The notes: a model not told the origin generated them from the letters alone. Shown: positions 1 to 9,065, counted from the stretch's first letter. The stretch is DNA of 64,000 nt from Saezia sanguinis (GCF_003991585.1 NZ_PQSP01000005.1:62001-126000), one strand, 5' to 3'. Numbers and translations: made by a program.

Positions 1-605
1 TGGTCGGTTTGCTGATTGGTGTGGTGTTTGTGTATTTGCTCTCAAACTTGTTGCGTACTTTTGGCGCCCAAGAATATATTGTGAATTTCATCGGGCTGAC
101 CGCTATGCGTGAAATCGGGCCGTTGCTGGCAGCCATTCTGGTGGCGGGGCGCTCCGGCTCTACCATCACAGCCCAGATCGGGGTGATGCGCCTGCGCGAA
201 GAGCTGGATGCCATGCATGTGTTGGGGATTCCGGCGACATATCGTCTGGTTTGGCCCCGGGTTGTGGCATTGGCATTTTCGATGCCGCTGGTTTCGATGT
301 GGACTTCGCTGATGATGATTTTTGGCGGGATGGTGGTTGCCGGAATGTCGATGGATATTTCATACCAGTATTTCCTGCAAAGCCTGCCTGAAGCGGTGTC
401 CATGGGAAACATCTGGATGAATCTGGGCAAGAGCGTTGTGTTTGGCATACTAGTGGCGCTGATCGGCTGCCACTATGGGCTGCGGGTGAAATCAGATACC
501 GAAAGTCTGGGCAATGGCACCACGGCCTCCGTGGTGACTTCCATCACCGCAGTGATTCTGGCGGATGCCGTGTTTGCGATTCTGTGCAGGAATGTGCCGA
601 TATGA
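1..605 (+). CDS. MlaE-family ABC lipid-transport permease, 5' end outside window
   Basis: Inner-membrane permease of an MCE-type (Mla-like) phospholipid or sterol transport system. The reading frame is open from the first bases of the window, so the true start lies upstream; about 200 codons are visible. The visible part has the MlaE/YrbE signature: a conserved block with MREIGPLLAAILVAGRSGS, then TAQIG and a cytoplasmic segment with EELDAMHVLGI that contacts the ATPase, followed by four or so hydrophobic helices. The stop overlaps the ATG of the ATPase gene (ATGA), so the two are translationally coupled. An N-terminal STAS domain, present in some relatives, would lie outside the window. Family assignment is firm; substrate is unknown. 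Confidence 0.93.
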   Translation, partial: VGLLIGVVFVYLLSNLLRTFGAQEYIVNFIGLTAMREIGPLLAAILVAGRSGSTITAQIGVMRLREELDAMHVLGIPATYRLVWPRVVALAFSMPLVSMWTSLMMIFGGMVVAGMSMDISYQYFLQSLPEAVSMGNIWMNLGKSVVFGILVALIGCHYGLRVKSDTESLGNGTTASVVTSITAVILADAVFAILCRNVPI

Positions 606-1489
606 CAGAAGCCCAGCAAAACATCCATGCTGCAGCACCTGCATCATCCTCTTCAGGGCAGGATGATGATGTGGTGATTGAGGTGAAAGACCTGAAAACC
701 CAGTTTGGCACCGCTGTGATTCACGAGCATGTGAATTTGATTGTCCGGCGCAAGCAGATCGTGGCGCTGGTGGGGGGCTCGGGTTCGGGGAAAACGACGC
801 TGCTTAAACAAATGCTTGGGCTGTTGCACCCGAGCGCTGGAAGCGTGATGATTCAGGGCAACCCGCCGGATGCGCCGGAATTGCGGCGTGTGGCGGCAGC
901 ACGGATTGGCATGCTGTTTCAGCAGGGGGCGTTGTTTTCAACTTTTTCGGTGATTGAAAACATTGCATTTCCGCTGCTGGAGCATGGCGCGGTATCGCGT
1001 GAAGCGGCATTGCAAAGTGCGGCAGTCAAACTGCAGATGGTCGGGCTTAAAATGACGGATGCCTGGAAACGGCCTTCAGACCTGTCCGGGGGCATGATCA
1101 AGCGGGTGGCATTGGCCCGGGCGCTGATCATGGATCCGCCGCTGTTGCTGCTGGATGAGCCGACCGCCGGGCTGGACCCGGAAGCTTCTGAGGATTTTGT
1201 GGCGCTGCTGGCGTCAATGCACAGGGAAATGGCGTTGACCGTGGTCATGGTGACGCATGACCTGGATACTATTTTTGAAGTGGCAACACACGTGGCGGTG
1301 CTGGCAGAAAAAAAAGTATTGATTATGGATGCACCTGAAAAAGTGGTTCAGCTTAAGCATCCTTTTATTGACCACTTTTTTAATGGCGCACGTGGCAAAC
1401 GTGCGCAGGGGGCACTGACAGATCGAAGTGATTTGTCCGTGCAGGCCCGGCAAGAGCCAGTGGCGAAGTCAGAACAAGGAGATTTTTAA
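602..1489 (+). CDS. MlaF-like ABC transporter ATP-binding protein of MCE system
   Basis: Cytoplasmic ATPase, 295 aa, driving the MCE lipid transporter encoded around it. Walker A (GGSGSGKTT, about residue 60), Q-loop (LFQQGALF), ABC signature (LSGGM, with the GGM form seen in MlaF proteins), Walker B with DEPTAGLDP, and the H-loop (VTHDL) are all intact. A GTG six codons upstream is possible, but the ATG at 602 overlaps the upstream stop as ATGA and fits the family's length. The first 20 residues are a low-complexity Ala/Ser tail. The stop overlaps the next start (TAATG). The order permease-ATPase-MCE-lipoprotein is that of a second MCE system, distinct from the mlaFEDACB operon at 11121-15492. 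Confidence 0.94.
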   Translation: MTEAQQNIHAAAPASSSSGQDDDVVIEVKDLKTQFGTAVIHEHVNLIVRRKQIVALVGGSGSGKTTLLKQMLGLLHPSAGSVMIQGNPPDAPELRRVAAARIGMLFQQGALFSTFSVIENIAFPLLEHGAVSREAALQSAAVKLQMVGLKMTDAWKRPSDLSGGMIKRVALARALIMDPPLLLLDEPTAGLDPEASEDFVALLASMHREMALTVVMVTHDLDTIFEVATHVAVLAEKKVLIMDAPEKVVQLKHPFIDHFFNGARGKRAQGALTDRSDLSVQARQEPVAKSEQGDF

Positions 1490-2442
1490 TGGAAAGCAAG
1501 GCGCATGCAACCATAGCTGGCGCGTTTGTGGTGATCATGATTGCCATGGTGATCTGTGTTGTGCTTTGGTTTTCAAAGGACAAGACGGTGCGTGTTCCGT
1601 ATGACATCGTGACCACCAGTTCTGTCAACGGCATTGCACCACAGGCCAGTGTTCAGTTGCAGGGGATCAATGTCGGGGTGGTTGAGTCGGTTGAGTTTCT
1701 TGCGGACCAACCGGATAAAGTGCGTATTCGGATGCAGATTGATGAACAGGCGCCGATTACCCGCTCAACATATGCTGTATTCAATTACCGGGGGGTGACA
1801 GGGCTGGTATATATTGAGTTGATGAATGACTTGAAATCGCCAACGGATCAGCGCGGCCAGCCGCTTTATACAGATGAGACCTCCGGGGTGCCGCAGATTC
1901 CGCTGCAGGCCAATACACTGCAAAGTTTTGCGGAAACAGCACAGGGAGTGCTGACCCAGGCAGAAGACACATTAAAGAATCTGAACAGTTGGTTATCAAA
2001 AGACAATGAACAGACACTGTTCAGTGCGGTCGAGAGTATTGGGCAGGCGGCAGACCAGGTTTCACAATTGAGCCGGACGCTGGATACCAAGATGGACCGG
2101 GTGATGACCGACGCGAGCAGCACGCTGAGCGAGGTCAGAAGTCTGGCACATAATGCCGATAAAATGGTTTCCGGACTGGTGGCGCCAGGCGGGGCTATTG
2201 AAAACATTGTGGCTGGAACACAGGCGTTGGCAGGCGCGGCAGATCATTTGAATGCTGTGACATTGCCGCGCATTGACCAGGCGGCCCGCAGTGCTGACCG
2301 GATGTTTTCGTCTTTGAAGCGGTTTTTACAGCGGCTTGACGGACAGCCGCAGTCTTTGATTTTTGGCTATGGGCAGCCCCGGCCGGGCCCTGGAGAAGCA
2401 GGGTTTGAATCACCTTACTCATCACAAAGAGGAAATCCATGA
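1489..2442 (+). CDS. MCE (MlaD/PqiB-like) family protein
   Basis: Periplasmic, membrane-anchored lipid-binding protein of 317 aa. It has one N-terminal transmembrane helix (residues about 10-29), then a single MCE domain (about 38-115; motifs GIAPQASVQLQGINVG and GVTGLVYIEL). A long, mostly helical region follows, rich in Ala, Gln, Ser and Leu with heptad-like spacing, which probably forms the needle or hexamer-stabilising helix. MCE proteins of this type assemble as hexameric rings on the permease. It is overlapped by its neighbours on both sides, which supports a single transcription unit. The short Pro/Gly-rich C-terminus is not recognisable. The lipid carried cannot be read from the sequence. 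Confidence 0.93.
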   Translation: MESKAHATIAGAFVVIMIAMVICVVLWFSKDKTVRVPYDIVTTSSVNGIAPQASVQLQGINVGVVESVEFLADQPDKVRIRMQIDEQAPITRSTYAVFNYRGVTGLVYIELMNDLKSPTDQRGQPLYTDETSGVPQIPLQANTLQSFAETAQGVLTQAEDTLKNLNSWLSKDNEQTLFSAVESIGQAADQVSQLSRTLDTKMDRVMTDASSTLSEVRSLAHNADKMVSGLVAPGGAIENIVAGTQALAGAADHLNAVTLPRIDQAARSADRMFSSLKRFLQRLDGQPQSLIFGYGQPRPGPGEAGFESPYSSQRGNP

Positions 2443-3068
2443 GCCGTTATTTCTTGAATCTGTCTCGAGTGTTTTTCCTGCTGGCAATGGCTGCCATTGT
2501 GGGAGCGTGTGCACCCATTGGTCCCCGGGGGCCGGAGCCGGTTCAGTATGATCTGGGGGTGTGGACGCCTGCGTCTGTGGCGGCTACGCCTCCTTCTGCT
2601 CAGCAGGATGTGATTGTGATTCCGGAGATTGATGCCCGCGGCGTGATTGACGGGCAACGGATTGTGTATCGTTTTGCACAGGCGCAGTCGTATGAACCCA
2701 GGGTCTATAACGAGTCCCGGTGGGCACAGCCCCCGGCGGAAATGCTGCGGATCAGATTGCAGCAGCAGTTGGGGCTGCATTATCCGGTGGTTCTGTATGG
2801 AGAGTGGTCCGGTAAAGAAGGCTGGATACTGCTGCTGACGCTAGAGGATTTTTCACAGCACTTTACCAGTGAGCAGCATAGTGCCGGGGTGGTTCAGTTG
2901 CGTGCGACATTGCTGCGCAATGGGGAAGTTCTGGAGCAAAAGCTTTTTCATGTGGAGCAGGTTGCCGGCTCGGCAAATGCCGCCGGTGCGGTGCAGGCGC
3001 TGGCACAGGCCTCAGACGTTGTGGTGCAGCAGGTGTCACAATGGGTTGAAAGCCGGATTCGAAAATGA
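2439..3068 (+). CDS. ABC-type transport auxiliary lipoprotein (PqiC-like)
   Basis: A 209-aa outer-membrane-type lipoprotein that completes the MCE operon. The N-terminus has a charged start, a hydrophobic stretch and a lipobox ending in Cys about residue 24 (VGAC), followed by Ala, so outer-membrane sorting is likely. The remaining sequence matches the ABC-trans-aux family: an early YDLGVW strand, a central VIPEIDARGVIDGQRIVYRF block, and the R/P-rich segment RWAQPPAEML where PqiC and relatives are most conserved. The start overlaps the MCE gene stop by four bases (ATGA). PqiC-like proteins are thought to dock the MCE tube to the outer membrane; that role is inferred here. Confidence 0.88.
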   Translation: MSRYFLNLSRVFFLLAMAAIVGACAPIGPRGPEPVQYDLGVWTPASVAATPPSAQQDVIVIPEIDARGVIDGQRIVYRFAQAQSYEPRVYNESRWAQPPAEMLRIRLQQQLGLHYPVVLYGEWSGKEGWILLLTLEDFSQHFTSEQHSAGVVQLRATLLRNGEVLEQKLFHVEQVAGSANAAGAVQALAQASDVVVQQVSQWVESRIRK

Positions 3069-3179
3069 AGGTGACGTGTACGGAATCAGATCGGTACAGC
3101 GAAACCGGGTACTCTGCTCCTTTTTAAAGGAAAGTGTGTTTTGGCATACATCATGATGGCCTTAAAGGATTGATGCGGT

Positions 3180-5663
3180 ATGTTGTGGCAGATGCAGCAG
3201 TACTGGCGCAGGCAGCGGGCTCGCCGTCATTGGATGATCTTTGTGGCTGGGCTGCTGGTGCTGACCATAGGTTTATCTTTGATGAACGGGCTGGGTCGGG
3301 TGGATCGCCTTTTAGCCGATCTGAGTGCGCGGCTGGATGGTCGCAGAGTGTCGTCCGATATTGTGATTGTTGCCATTGATGACGACAGCATTGCAGAATT
3401 TGCGAAATCTGCCGGATTGGGGTTTGGCCGCTGGCCGTGGCCAAGGCAAACACATGCGGTGTTGCTGAGCCGTTTGCATGAGGCTGGCGCCAAAGTTGTC
3501 GGGCTGGATATTTTTATGCCGGAAGAGGAGCGCATGGACCCTCTGGCAGATACCGTACTTGCGTCTTCCATCCGGCAAAATAATCCGGTTGTGCTGCCGA
3601 TATCCACATACCAGCCTGCCGGAGGTGATGGCTGGATAGAGGTTTTGAAGCCTGCCGGAGAGTTGGCTGATAGTGCTGAGCAACTGGCGCATATTAACTT
3701 AATCCCGGACCCTGATGGCATTGCCCGCAGTATTAATCTGCGTGAAGGGCGGGATGGTGCTGCGGGTGGTATCTGGAACCATATGGCATTGGCGATGTGG
3801 GAACTGGGGCAGCAGAAAAAAGGTCAGCAATATCTGATTCCAGGTGTCAGGGCGTCGCGGAATGTTATTGATGCAATCAAAAAACTTGAAAGTGAAGGGC
3901 CTGACGGACATGTGATTGGCCGGGAGTGGCTGCAGGATTACCACATGCTGATTCCTTATGCAGGCCCTCCGGGCAGTTATCAGCGGTATTCGTATATTGA
4001 TGTGTATGAGGGCAAAGTCGGGGCAGAACAGTTAAGTGGCAAATACGTTCTGGTGGGTGGAACGGCGCTGGGACTGGGGGATACATTTGCAACGCCCATG
4101 TCCAGCACCGATGCGCTGATGCCGGGGGTGGAGATCATTGCCAATGTGCTGGATGGTTTGTTGCAGAATGTGCACCGGTATCCGGCTCCGCTGTGGGGCA
4201 ATATCATTTTTAATCTGATTCCTGTTTTGCTGGCAATCCCGTTGTTTTATCTGGGGCAGCCTCGCACGGTGCTGAGTGGTATCGTATTGCTGATGCTGCT
4301 GGACCTGATCTGCATGTGGTTGTTGCGGCGATTTGCTTCTGTTCAGGTGTTGCCCGCCGCCTCTCTGGTTTGTCTGATGTTGGCGTATCCGCTATGGAGC
4401 TGGCGCAGGCTGGAACTGGCGATGCAGCAGATCATGGCGGAATTTTCCCGTATGCGCAGGGAAAATGGATTTTTCCGCGATCCACAACATGTTTACGGAG
4501 ACCGTCTGGAGAGGAATTTACAGGCTTTTGAAAGTGCGGCATGGCAACTGAGGGAGTTGCAGCAGATGGTTCGCCAAAGCCTGGATGAGCTGCCGTATGT
4601 CATGTTGGTTACCGATGCCAGCGGGCAGGTGATTTTGTCAAATACAGAAGCCCGCAGGCTGTTTCGAGTGAATCCGCCACTACCGACCATGGCGTTTGAG
4701 CCGGCATTGGGAGGAGAGGAGTTTTTTGGAGATACGGAGGTGCAGGCGCATCATTTATCGGCATTGTTGTCGTCTCATTTCCTCAGAAGCCTGTTGCAGC
4801 AGTATGAGCAAAGCGCATATGCAAAAGCGTTAATTGACTTTATGGCAGAGGATTCCTCTGTACTTCAGGCCGGATGGGTTGAGGTGAACGATGGCAAGAC
4901 GGGAGCACCTTATCTGTTGAAAATAGTGCCCCGGGTGATGACCATTGAACGCTCGCAGGGATGGCTTGTGACGCTGGTGAACCTGTCTGGTGGACAGCGC
5001 TCTGAAATACAAAGGGATCAGGTGCTGCGCTACCTGCAGGAAAATGTGTGTGAGCAGTTAATTGGTTTAGAGAAAAATACGGAATCGCACCGTTGTGAAA
5101 AGTGGGTACGGCAGAGCCTTGCGGATTTGGTCATGCAGGTGCGGGGGTTTTTGGATTTTGAGTACGCCCAGACATCGATTTATATCAGCGAGAAACTGGA
5201 TTTATCAGAGTTGCTGCTGCACGAGCTTGCCCGCGTTTGTGCGGAACAGGATCTGCCATGGGATCTGTCTCAAATACCGCTGACGGAAAGCCTGATGATG
5301 AAAGGGGACCCGCAGATTTTGAGCAAAGCGTTGCATACGGTTGTTTCATTGCTGGTTCGCATCAGCGGGGGCGGGAAAATGCCCGTGATCAAAGTCAAGC
5401 AGCGGCAGGATTTTGGGGCAGCGCAGAAAATGGTGCGGCATAAACAGGTCTATCTGATATTCCCAGTGACAGATATTTCCGCTTATGAGCAGAAAAAGCA
5501 TATTTTTAAGCAGCCGGTACCACAAGAGACTTTACCTGCTGAAATTGAGCCCGAGACGCTGCAGTGGTGGGCGGTGAATGTGACCATGACGCGTCATGCC
5601 GGCACCGTCAGGGTGGAGCAAACGGAGCGCTCAATCGGGGTGATGATTGAGTTTATGGTCTGA
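3180..5663 (+). CDS. CHASE2-domain membrane sensor with degenerate histidine-kinase module
   Basis: An 827-aa membrane sensor. An N-terminal helix (about 18-36) leads into an extracytoplasmic CHASE2 domain (about 45-330; VAIDDDSI, RWPWPR, GLDIFMPEE), three closely spaced helices (about 335-405), a coiled linker, and a PAS-like domain (about 465-520; LPYVMLVTDASGQVILSN). The tail lies where relatives have HisKA plus HATPase. The H-box position reads RYLQENVC, with Glu621 where the phosphorylated His is expected. The N-box helix after GDPQ (709-712) has no Asn, and the glycine-rich ATP-lid motifs are replaced (D765 ISAY; E790 PETLQWW). Only the C-terminal strand (RHAGTVRVEQ, 805 on) still resembles HATPase. 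It follows the lipoprotein by about 110 bp; no response regulator is adjacent. Confidence 0.88.
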   Translation: MLWQMQQYWRRQRARRHWMIFVAGLLVLTIGLSLMNGLGRVDRLLADLSARLDGRRVSSDIVIVAIDDDSIAEFAKSAGLGFGRWPWPRQTHAVLLSRLHEAGAKVVGLDIFMPEEERMDPLADTVLASSIRQNNPVVLPISTYQPAGGDGWIEVLKPAGELADSAEQLAHINLIPDPDGIARSINLREGRDGAAGGIWNHMALAMWELGQQKKGQQYLIPGVRASRNVIDAIKKLESEGPDGHVIGREWLQDYHMLIPYAGPPGSYQRYSYIDVYEGKVGAEQLSGKYVLVGGTALGLGDTFATPMSSTDALMPGVEIIANVLDGLLQNVHRYPAPLWGNIIFNLIPVLLAIPLFYLGQPRTVLSGIVLLMLLDLICMWLLRRFASVQVLPAASLVCLMLAYPLWSWRRLELAMQQIMAEFSRMRRENGFFRDPQHVYGDRLERNLQAFESAAWQLRELQQMVRQSLDELPYVMLVTDASGQVILSNTEARRLFRVNPPLPTMAFEPALGGEEFFGDTEVQAHHLSALLSSHFLRSLLQQYEQSAYAKALIDFMAEDSSVLQAGWVEVNDGKTGAPYLLKIVPRVMTIERSQGWLVTLVNLSGGQRSEIQRDQVLRYLQENVCEQLIGLEKNTESHRCEKWVRQSLADLVMQVRGFLDFEYAQTSIYISEKLDLSELLLHELARVCAEQDLPWDLSQIPLTESLMMKGDPQILSKALHTVVSLLVRISGGGKMPVIKVKQRQDFGAAQKMVRHKQVYLIFPVTDISAYEQKKHIFKQPVPQETLPAEIEPETLQWWAVNVTMTRHAGTVRVEQTERSIGVMIEFMV

Positions 5664-5707
5664 CCGTATTTGTGGTTCAGGGCCGATGACCGATGTAAAC
5701 ACCCAAG

Positions 5708-5770
5708 GCTGTGGCGGTGCTAGGCCCCATGTGCGCATGGGGTGAGAAACGGTACATGCATCACCACAGC
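5708..5770. terminator. Nested inverted repeats between convergent genes
   Basis: Two nested stems sit between the convergent CHASE2 and SapC-like genes. The outer arms are GCTGTGG (5708-5714) and CCACAGC (5764-5770); the inner hairpin is CCCCATG-TGCG-CATGGGG (5725-5742). There is no U-tract, so this may be a bidirectional, Rho-assisted stop or transcript-stabilising structure. The base pairing is read directly; the role is inferred. Confidence 0.45.
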
Positions 5771-5779
5771 AAAATGCGC

Positions 5780-6694
5780 TTAAATCTGCGTATCCGGTGA
5801 TGTAAATGGCGGCATTGCGCCTCTTTTCTTGCGCAGTGCCCGCAGATCACGGGACATTCTTCTTTCATGCAATGCAATCAGCAGCCCCCATTTTTTCTGG
5901 GAGTTCCAGTGGTGTTCAATCAGGCTGAGGTAGCCCAGTTCTTTCCATCGCTCTATCACGGTAGGAGACAACTGGTTGAACTTGGTGCGACTGATGGTGC
6001 TGAATCCGCTCACGGTCAGCGTGGTGTTGTCATCAAAGTGGATTTTGATGGACTTTTCACTCAGCAGTTTATTGGCCCGCATGGCCGCTAAGAAGGAAGA
6101 GGTCGCCACCTGGTCGCGCTTCAGGGTAGACTGCAACGCGATAATTTGTGTGACAACCGGTGTTACCGAACCATCCTGCTCGAACAACGGGGTTGCATCC
6201 GGGTTGTTTTGCATCGGTACCAGCAAAGGTGTCGATGTGTCGATTGCCAACAGCGTTTTGTTATGAGACATAGAGTCCTGATCTTCCGGGATCGGGACGC
6301 TGTCAGAAAATACGCCTTCAGTCCGCTGTTCCTGTAACACGATCGAGCCAAACGGGTAAAGCCGGATGTAGTTGGGTTGATAAAGGCCGGTACGCCATAC
6401 GTCTTTGTGGCTCAGCGCCAGATTGATGTGGGGCAGAAGGCCAAGCACAACATAAGGGTGCTGCTTGTCATCATCCATAAAAACAATCGGCAGATGAGCA
6501 CTGATCTGGGCAAACTCTGATACGCCAATCGGAGCAGAATTCACATTGCGATAGAAGGCGTATTGTGTATCCGGTCGCAGCAGTCCATAACGCCAGTAAC
6601 GGTCATAAGTTAAAGGCTCAAACTTCTGCAGCAGTCTGGTCGGGCCTAATCTGCTGGCGTTGCTCGCATCAGGTAAAGAGGACGTTGTGGCCAT
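5780..6694 (-). CDS. SapC family protein
   Basis: A 304-aa soluble protein related to SapC (named from Campylobacter S-layer loci). Diagnostic blocks are AFYRNVNSAPIGVSEF (about 46-61), HLPIVF (about 68), the stretch YQPNYIRLYPF (about 104-114), and late in the protein GFSTISRTKFNQLS followed by WKELGYLSLIEHHWNSQ. No signal peptide or membrane segment is evident. The C-terminus is basic (RRMSRDLRALRKKRG). The protein is somewhat longer than typical members, with an N-terminal tail of about 25 residues. It stands alone, convergent with the CHASE2 gene. The family's biochemical function is not settled, and nothing nearby (S-layer protein, secretion genes) explains it. Confidence 0.8.
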   Translation of the reverse strand: MATTSSLPDASNASRLGPTRLLQKFEPLTYDRYWRYGLLRPDTQYAFYRNVNSAPIGVSEFAQISAHLPIVFMDDDKQHPYVVLGLLPHINLALSHKDVWRTGLYQPNYIRLYPFGSIVLQEQRTEGVFSDSVPIPEDQDSMSHNKTLLAIDTSTPLLVPMQNNPDATPLFEQDGSVTPVVTQIIALQSTLKRDQVATSSFLAAMRANKLLSEKSIKIHFDDNTTLTVSGFSTISRTKFNQLSPTVIERWKELGYLSLIEHHWNSQKKWGLLIALHERRMSRDLRALRKKRGAMPPFTSPDTQI

Positions 6695-7227
6695 AATTTG
6701 CTGTCAGTAAATTATTGTAGTGATCGGTTCTATGGATAAAGTAAACTCATCCCTGAAATTTTTATTTAGACAACGTTACAGTGTAAATCAGAATCTCCGG
6801 GAAAATATATTCTGGACCCTTTATATATCCGCGAAAACAACATTTATCACAAAAACGTGAAAAAATTCCATTTTAAAATGGCTTAAAAACGGATATTTAT
6901 AATGTATATCATAAATTGTATGTATAGGCAATAAAGGTGGAGTGCGGGACGTTTTATGTAAATAAACGCGGGCAATAGCCGATATTGGGCAGGATTGGGT
7001 AATTGACAGGCAGTCCCGGGAATATTGAAAGTGAAAATCAACGATTTTTAAATCCGTATCGTGAGCTGAATATTTCAGCATCCGATAAAACGTGTAGAAA
7101 CTTTTGATACGCCCTGTTATCTAAAAAACTGCTAACGCGTTATGGGGTGTGTACATGGTCAATGCAAGTCCGGTACACTATGGTTGTTGACCGATGGGTC
7201 TATACAGAATTCAACAGGAGATAGGTA
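6695..7227. other. AT-rich intergenic region without a recognisable gene
   Basis: A stretch of 533 bases between divergent genes. It is noticeably AT-richer than its surroundings, especially 6720-6920, with short A/T runs and small imperfect inverted repeats (for example CAGAAT...ATTCTG near 6788-6815). Short open frames here have no codon bias or ribosome site. It probably carries the promoters of the SapC-like gene and of the DUF883 gene, but I could not assign convincing -35/-10 pairs. Confidence 0.6.
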
Positions 7228-7530
7228 ATGGGTACTGAAAATACGGCTAAAGTCGCTGAAGAGCTGCAGAACTTGGCGCAAGATTTAAAAGAAGTGCTGG
7301 AAGAAGAAGCACTGGCTGGCAATGCCAAAGTCAAGGTATTGCGTGCGCGTGTAGAAAACCAGTTGCATGATATTCGTGAATCTGCTGTTGATGCAGCCAG
7401 AGAAGCGGCATACCGTGCTAAACGTGCAGCACGTGCTGCCGATGAGTATGCACATGAAGAGCCCTGGCGCATTGTTGGTGCGGCTGTGGCTGTGGGGATG
7501 GCAATCGGATTTTTGCTCGGACGCCGTTAA
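7228..7530 (+). CDS. DUF883 / YqjD-ElaB family membrane-anchored protein
   Basis: A 100-aa protein of the YqjD/ElaB/DUF883 type. Residues 1-80 are a charged amphipathic helix rich in Glu, Lys, Arg and Ala (coiled-coil-like), and the C-terminus is one transmembrane helix ending in the family's hallmark GFLLGRR. E. coli YqjD is a stationary-phase protein that binds ribosomes and tethers them to the inner membrane; the same role here is inferred from family only. A good ribosome site (AGGAG, about 7216-7220) precedes the ATG. It is followed by YqjE-like and YqjK-like genes, the same trio order as in enterobacteria, which supports co-function. Confidence 0.9.
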   Translation: MGTENTAKVAEELQNLAQDLKEVLEEEALAGNAKVKVLRARVENQLHDIRESAVDAAREAAYRAKRAARAADEYAHEEPWRIVGAAVAVGMAIGFLLGRR

Positions 7531-7617
7531 AAACCTGAGCAGATGCATTGCAAAGGCAGTAGATGTGAATACTGACTTTGTGCTGCATCGCGGTTTGAGA
7601 AAGTAAAAGCACAAGCC

Positions 7618-8025
7618 ATGAGTTTATTGTCTCTTTTGGGCGTTGACCGGTGGATCGATTCATGGTCTGAGCGTATGCGTGAGGCCATGGCGGAAGGCAC
7701 CAGTGGGCTTGAGGCAAGGGCGTTGCTGGCCAAGCTGGAGTGGCAGGAGGAAAAGCGCCGGTTACAACAACTGACGATTTTGTTTTTGCTGTGTACCGGG
7801 CTGACTGTGGGTATATTAATGGGCATATCCATGGCCGTCATTGTGACCTTTTGGGATACGCCGTCCCGAGTGATGGTGGCCTGGGGGGTCGTGCTGTTTT
7901 GGATCGTTGTCTGGGTGGTTATGCTTGTTTTACTGCTGCAGGTCGCCCGAAAATCCCGTCAGGCATTCGAATTGACTCGAAAAGAGCTGTCGCAGGACTG
8001 GGAGGCATTGAAAGAGCGTCTTTGA
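7618..8025 (+). CDS. YqjE-like phage-holin-superfamily membrane protein
   Basis: A 135-aa inner-membrane protein with two transmembrane helices (about residues 48-72 and 80-105) flanked by charged amphipathic segments. The arrangement fits the YqjE / holin superfamily III group. It is 87 bp downstream of the DUF883 gene on the same strand and almost certainly co-transcribed. Despite the family name, these proteins are chromosomal envelope proteins and not lysis proteins; no phage genes are near. The ATG at 7618 gives the expected length. Function remains unknown. Confidence 0.8.
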   Translation: MSLLSLLGVDRWIDSWSERMREAMAEGTSGLEARALLAKLEWQEEKRRLQQLTILFLLCTGLTVGILMGISMAVIVTFWDTPSRVMVAWGVVLFWIVVWVVMLVLLLQVARKSRQAFELTRKELSQDWEALKERL

Positions 8026-8094
8026 TAGGGCCAGAGGCGCTGCTTTCTGGTGCTGTACTGATCCGGTGAACGAGGCTTACGGCGAACTGAAATC

Positions 8095-8484
8095 ATGGCA
8101 AAAAAGAAAGTAACTCAGCATCGAATGGTTCCTCCGGAATTTGTGCATGTGCCGCACGAAAAAACGGCGCTTGCCGCCCGGATTGCGGCCCAGCGTACGC
8201 GCCTGATGGCCAGTGCGCCACGGCAGCATGAAGATGCGGATACTTTGCCTGCACAGACATTGGCAGCGGAATCCCCCAATGTTTTTCCGCGAAGCAAAAC
8301 CATGCGCGCCTTAATAAAGAATCCCTCTTTGGCTGCCTGTGCCGGGCTTGCCGTCTTGTTGTTGCCTTTGTTGTTACGCCGCGGCGGCTATAAGAGGGTA
8401 TGGCGTTGGGCCGGTGTGATTTCTCCCCTGGTTTTAAACTGGCTGGAGAAAAAGCACCAGAAAAAACACCCTCCTGCACCGTAA
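8095..8484 (+). CDS. Small membrane protein, YqjK-like third member of the trio
   Basis: A 129-aa basic protein. The N-terminal 70 residues are hydrophilic and Lys/Arg/His-rich; a hydrophobic helix lies about residues 78-92 (CAGLAVLLLPLLL), followed by a basic segment, a second short hydrophobic patch, and a Lys/His/Pro tail. Its size, position directly after the DUF883 and YqjE-like genes, and basic N-terminus suggest the YqjK-like partner, but sequence similarity is not obvious by eye. The ribosome site is weak. Treat as a conserved-context hypothetical protein. Confidence 0.65.
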   Translation: MAKKKVTQHRMVPPEFVHVPHEKTALAARIAAQRTRLMASAPRQHEDADTLPAQTLAAESPNVFPRSKTMRALIKNPSLAACAGLAVLLLPLLLRRGGYKRVWRWAGVISPLVLNWLEKKHQKKHPPAP

Positions 8485-8534
8485 CGAATGATAAGTCCGT
8501 GGTTTGCGGTGCTGCCATAGCGCACTGTACGCGG

Positions 8535-9065
8535 CTATTTATTCGGTATTTCAGATGCAGGGGTCTGGTAGTGGCCGGACTTACCTCCCTTTTTTTCCAG
8601 TAAAGCCACATCGCACATGCTCATGGCGCGATCAATTGCTTTGCACATGTCGTAAATGGTCAGCAGCCCAACCTGTACGGCTGTGAGTGCTTCCATTTCA
8701 ACACCGGTTTGCCCGATTGTTTCTGTGGTGGCGATGCAGCGCACTGCTGCATGCTGTGTACTGTTAAATTGGGCAAACGTTTCAAATTCAACCGTGACAC
8801 GGGTCAGCGCAATGGGATGGCATAAAGGAATGAGGTCTGCTGTTTTTTTGGCTCCCATGATGGCGGCAATGCGCGCAATACCCAGAACATCTCCTTTACG
8901 CGCCTGGCCACTGAGAATGGTATCCAGCGTAGCCGGTTGCATCAGGATGTAGCCATGTGCCGTGGCGCTGCGGTGCGTGGGTTGTTTGGCACCCACGTCA
9001 ACCATATGGGCCTGGCCCTGATGATCAAAATGGGTCAGTTGTTTTGGGGTATTGGAATGTGTCAT
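8535..9065 (-). CDS. moaC: Cyclic pyranopterin monophosphate synthase MoaC
   Basis: Molybdenum-cofactor biosynthesis enzyme that converts the MoaA product 3',8-cyclo-GTP into cyclic pyranopterin monophosphate. Family landmarks are HMVDVGAK near the N-terminus, [19 protein letters not shown], the LCHPIALT motif, VEMEALTAV, and the C-terminal [11 protein letters not shown]. The length (176 aa) is right for MoaC. A TTG-initiated extension of 23 residues exists, but it is unlike the family, so the ATG at 9065 is preferred. It is a single gene, divergent from the M48 protease gene; moaA, moaB and moaE are not in the window. Confidence 0.96.
   Translation of the reverse strand: MTHSNTPKQLTHFDHQGQAHMVDVGAKQPTHRSATAHGYILMQPATLDTILSGQARKGDVLGIARIAAIMGAKKTADLIPLCHPIALTRVTVEFETFAQFNSTQHAAVRCIATTETIGQTGVEMEALTAVQVGLLTIYDMCKAIDRAMSMCDVALLEKKGGKSGHYQTPASEIPNK

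Noticed and set aside
6821..7081. 86-codon minus-strand frame in the AT-rich gap before the DUF883 gene
   Set aside because: No ribosome site, no codon bias, and amino-acid composition typical of AT-rich non-coding sequence.
7618..8025. Phage holin or prophage remnant
   Set aside because: The gene belongs to the chromosomal YqjE group, flanked by YqjD- and YqjK-like genes; no other phage genes are near.
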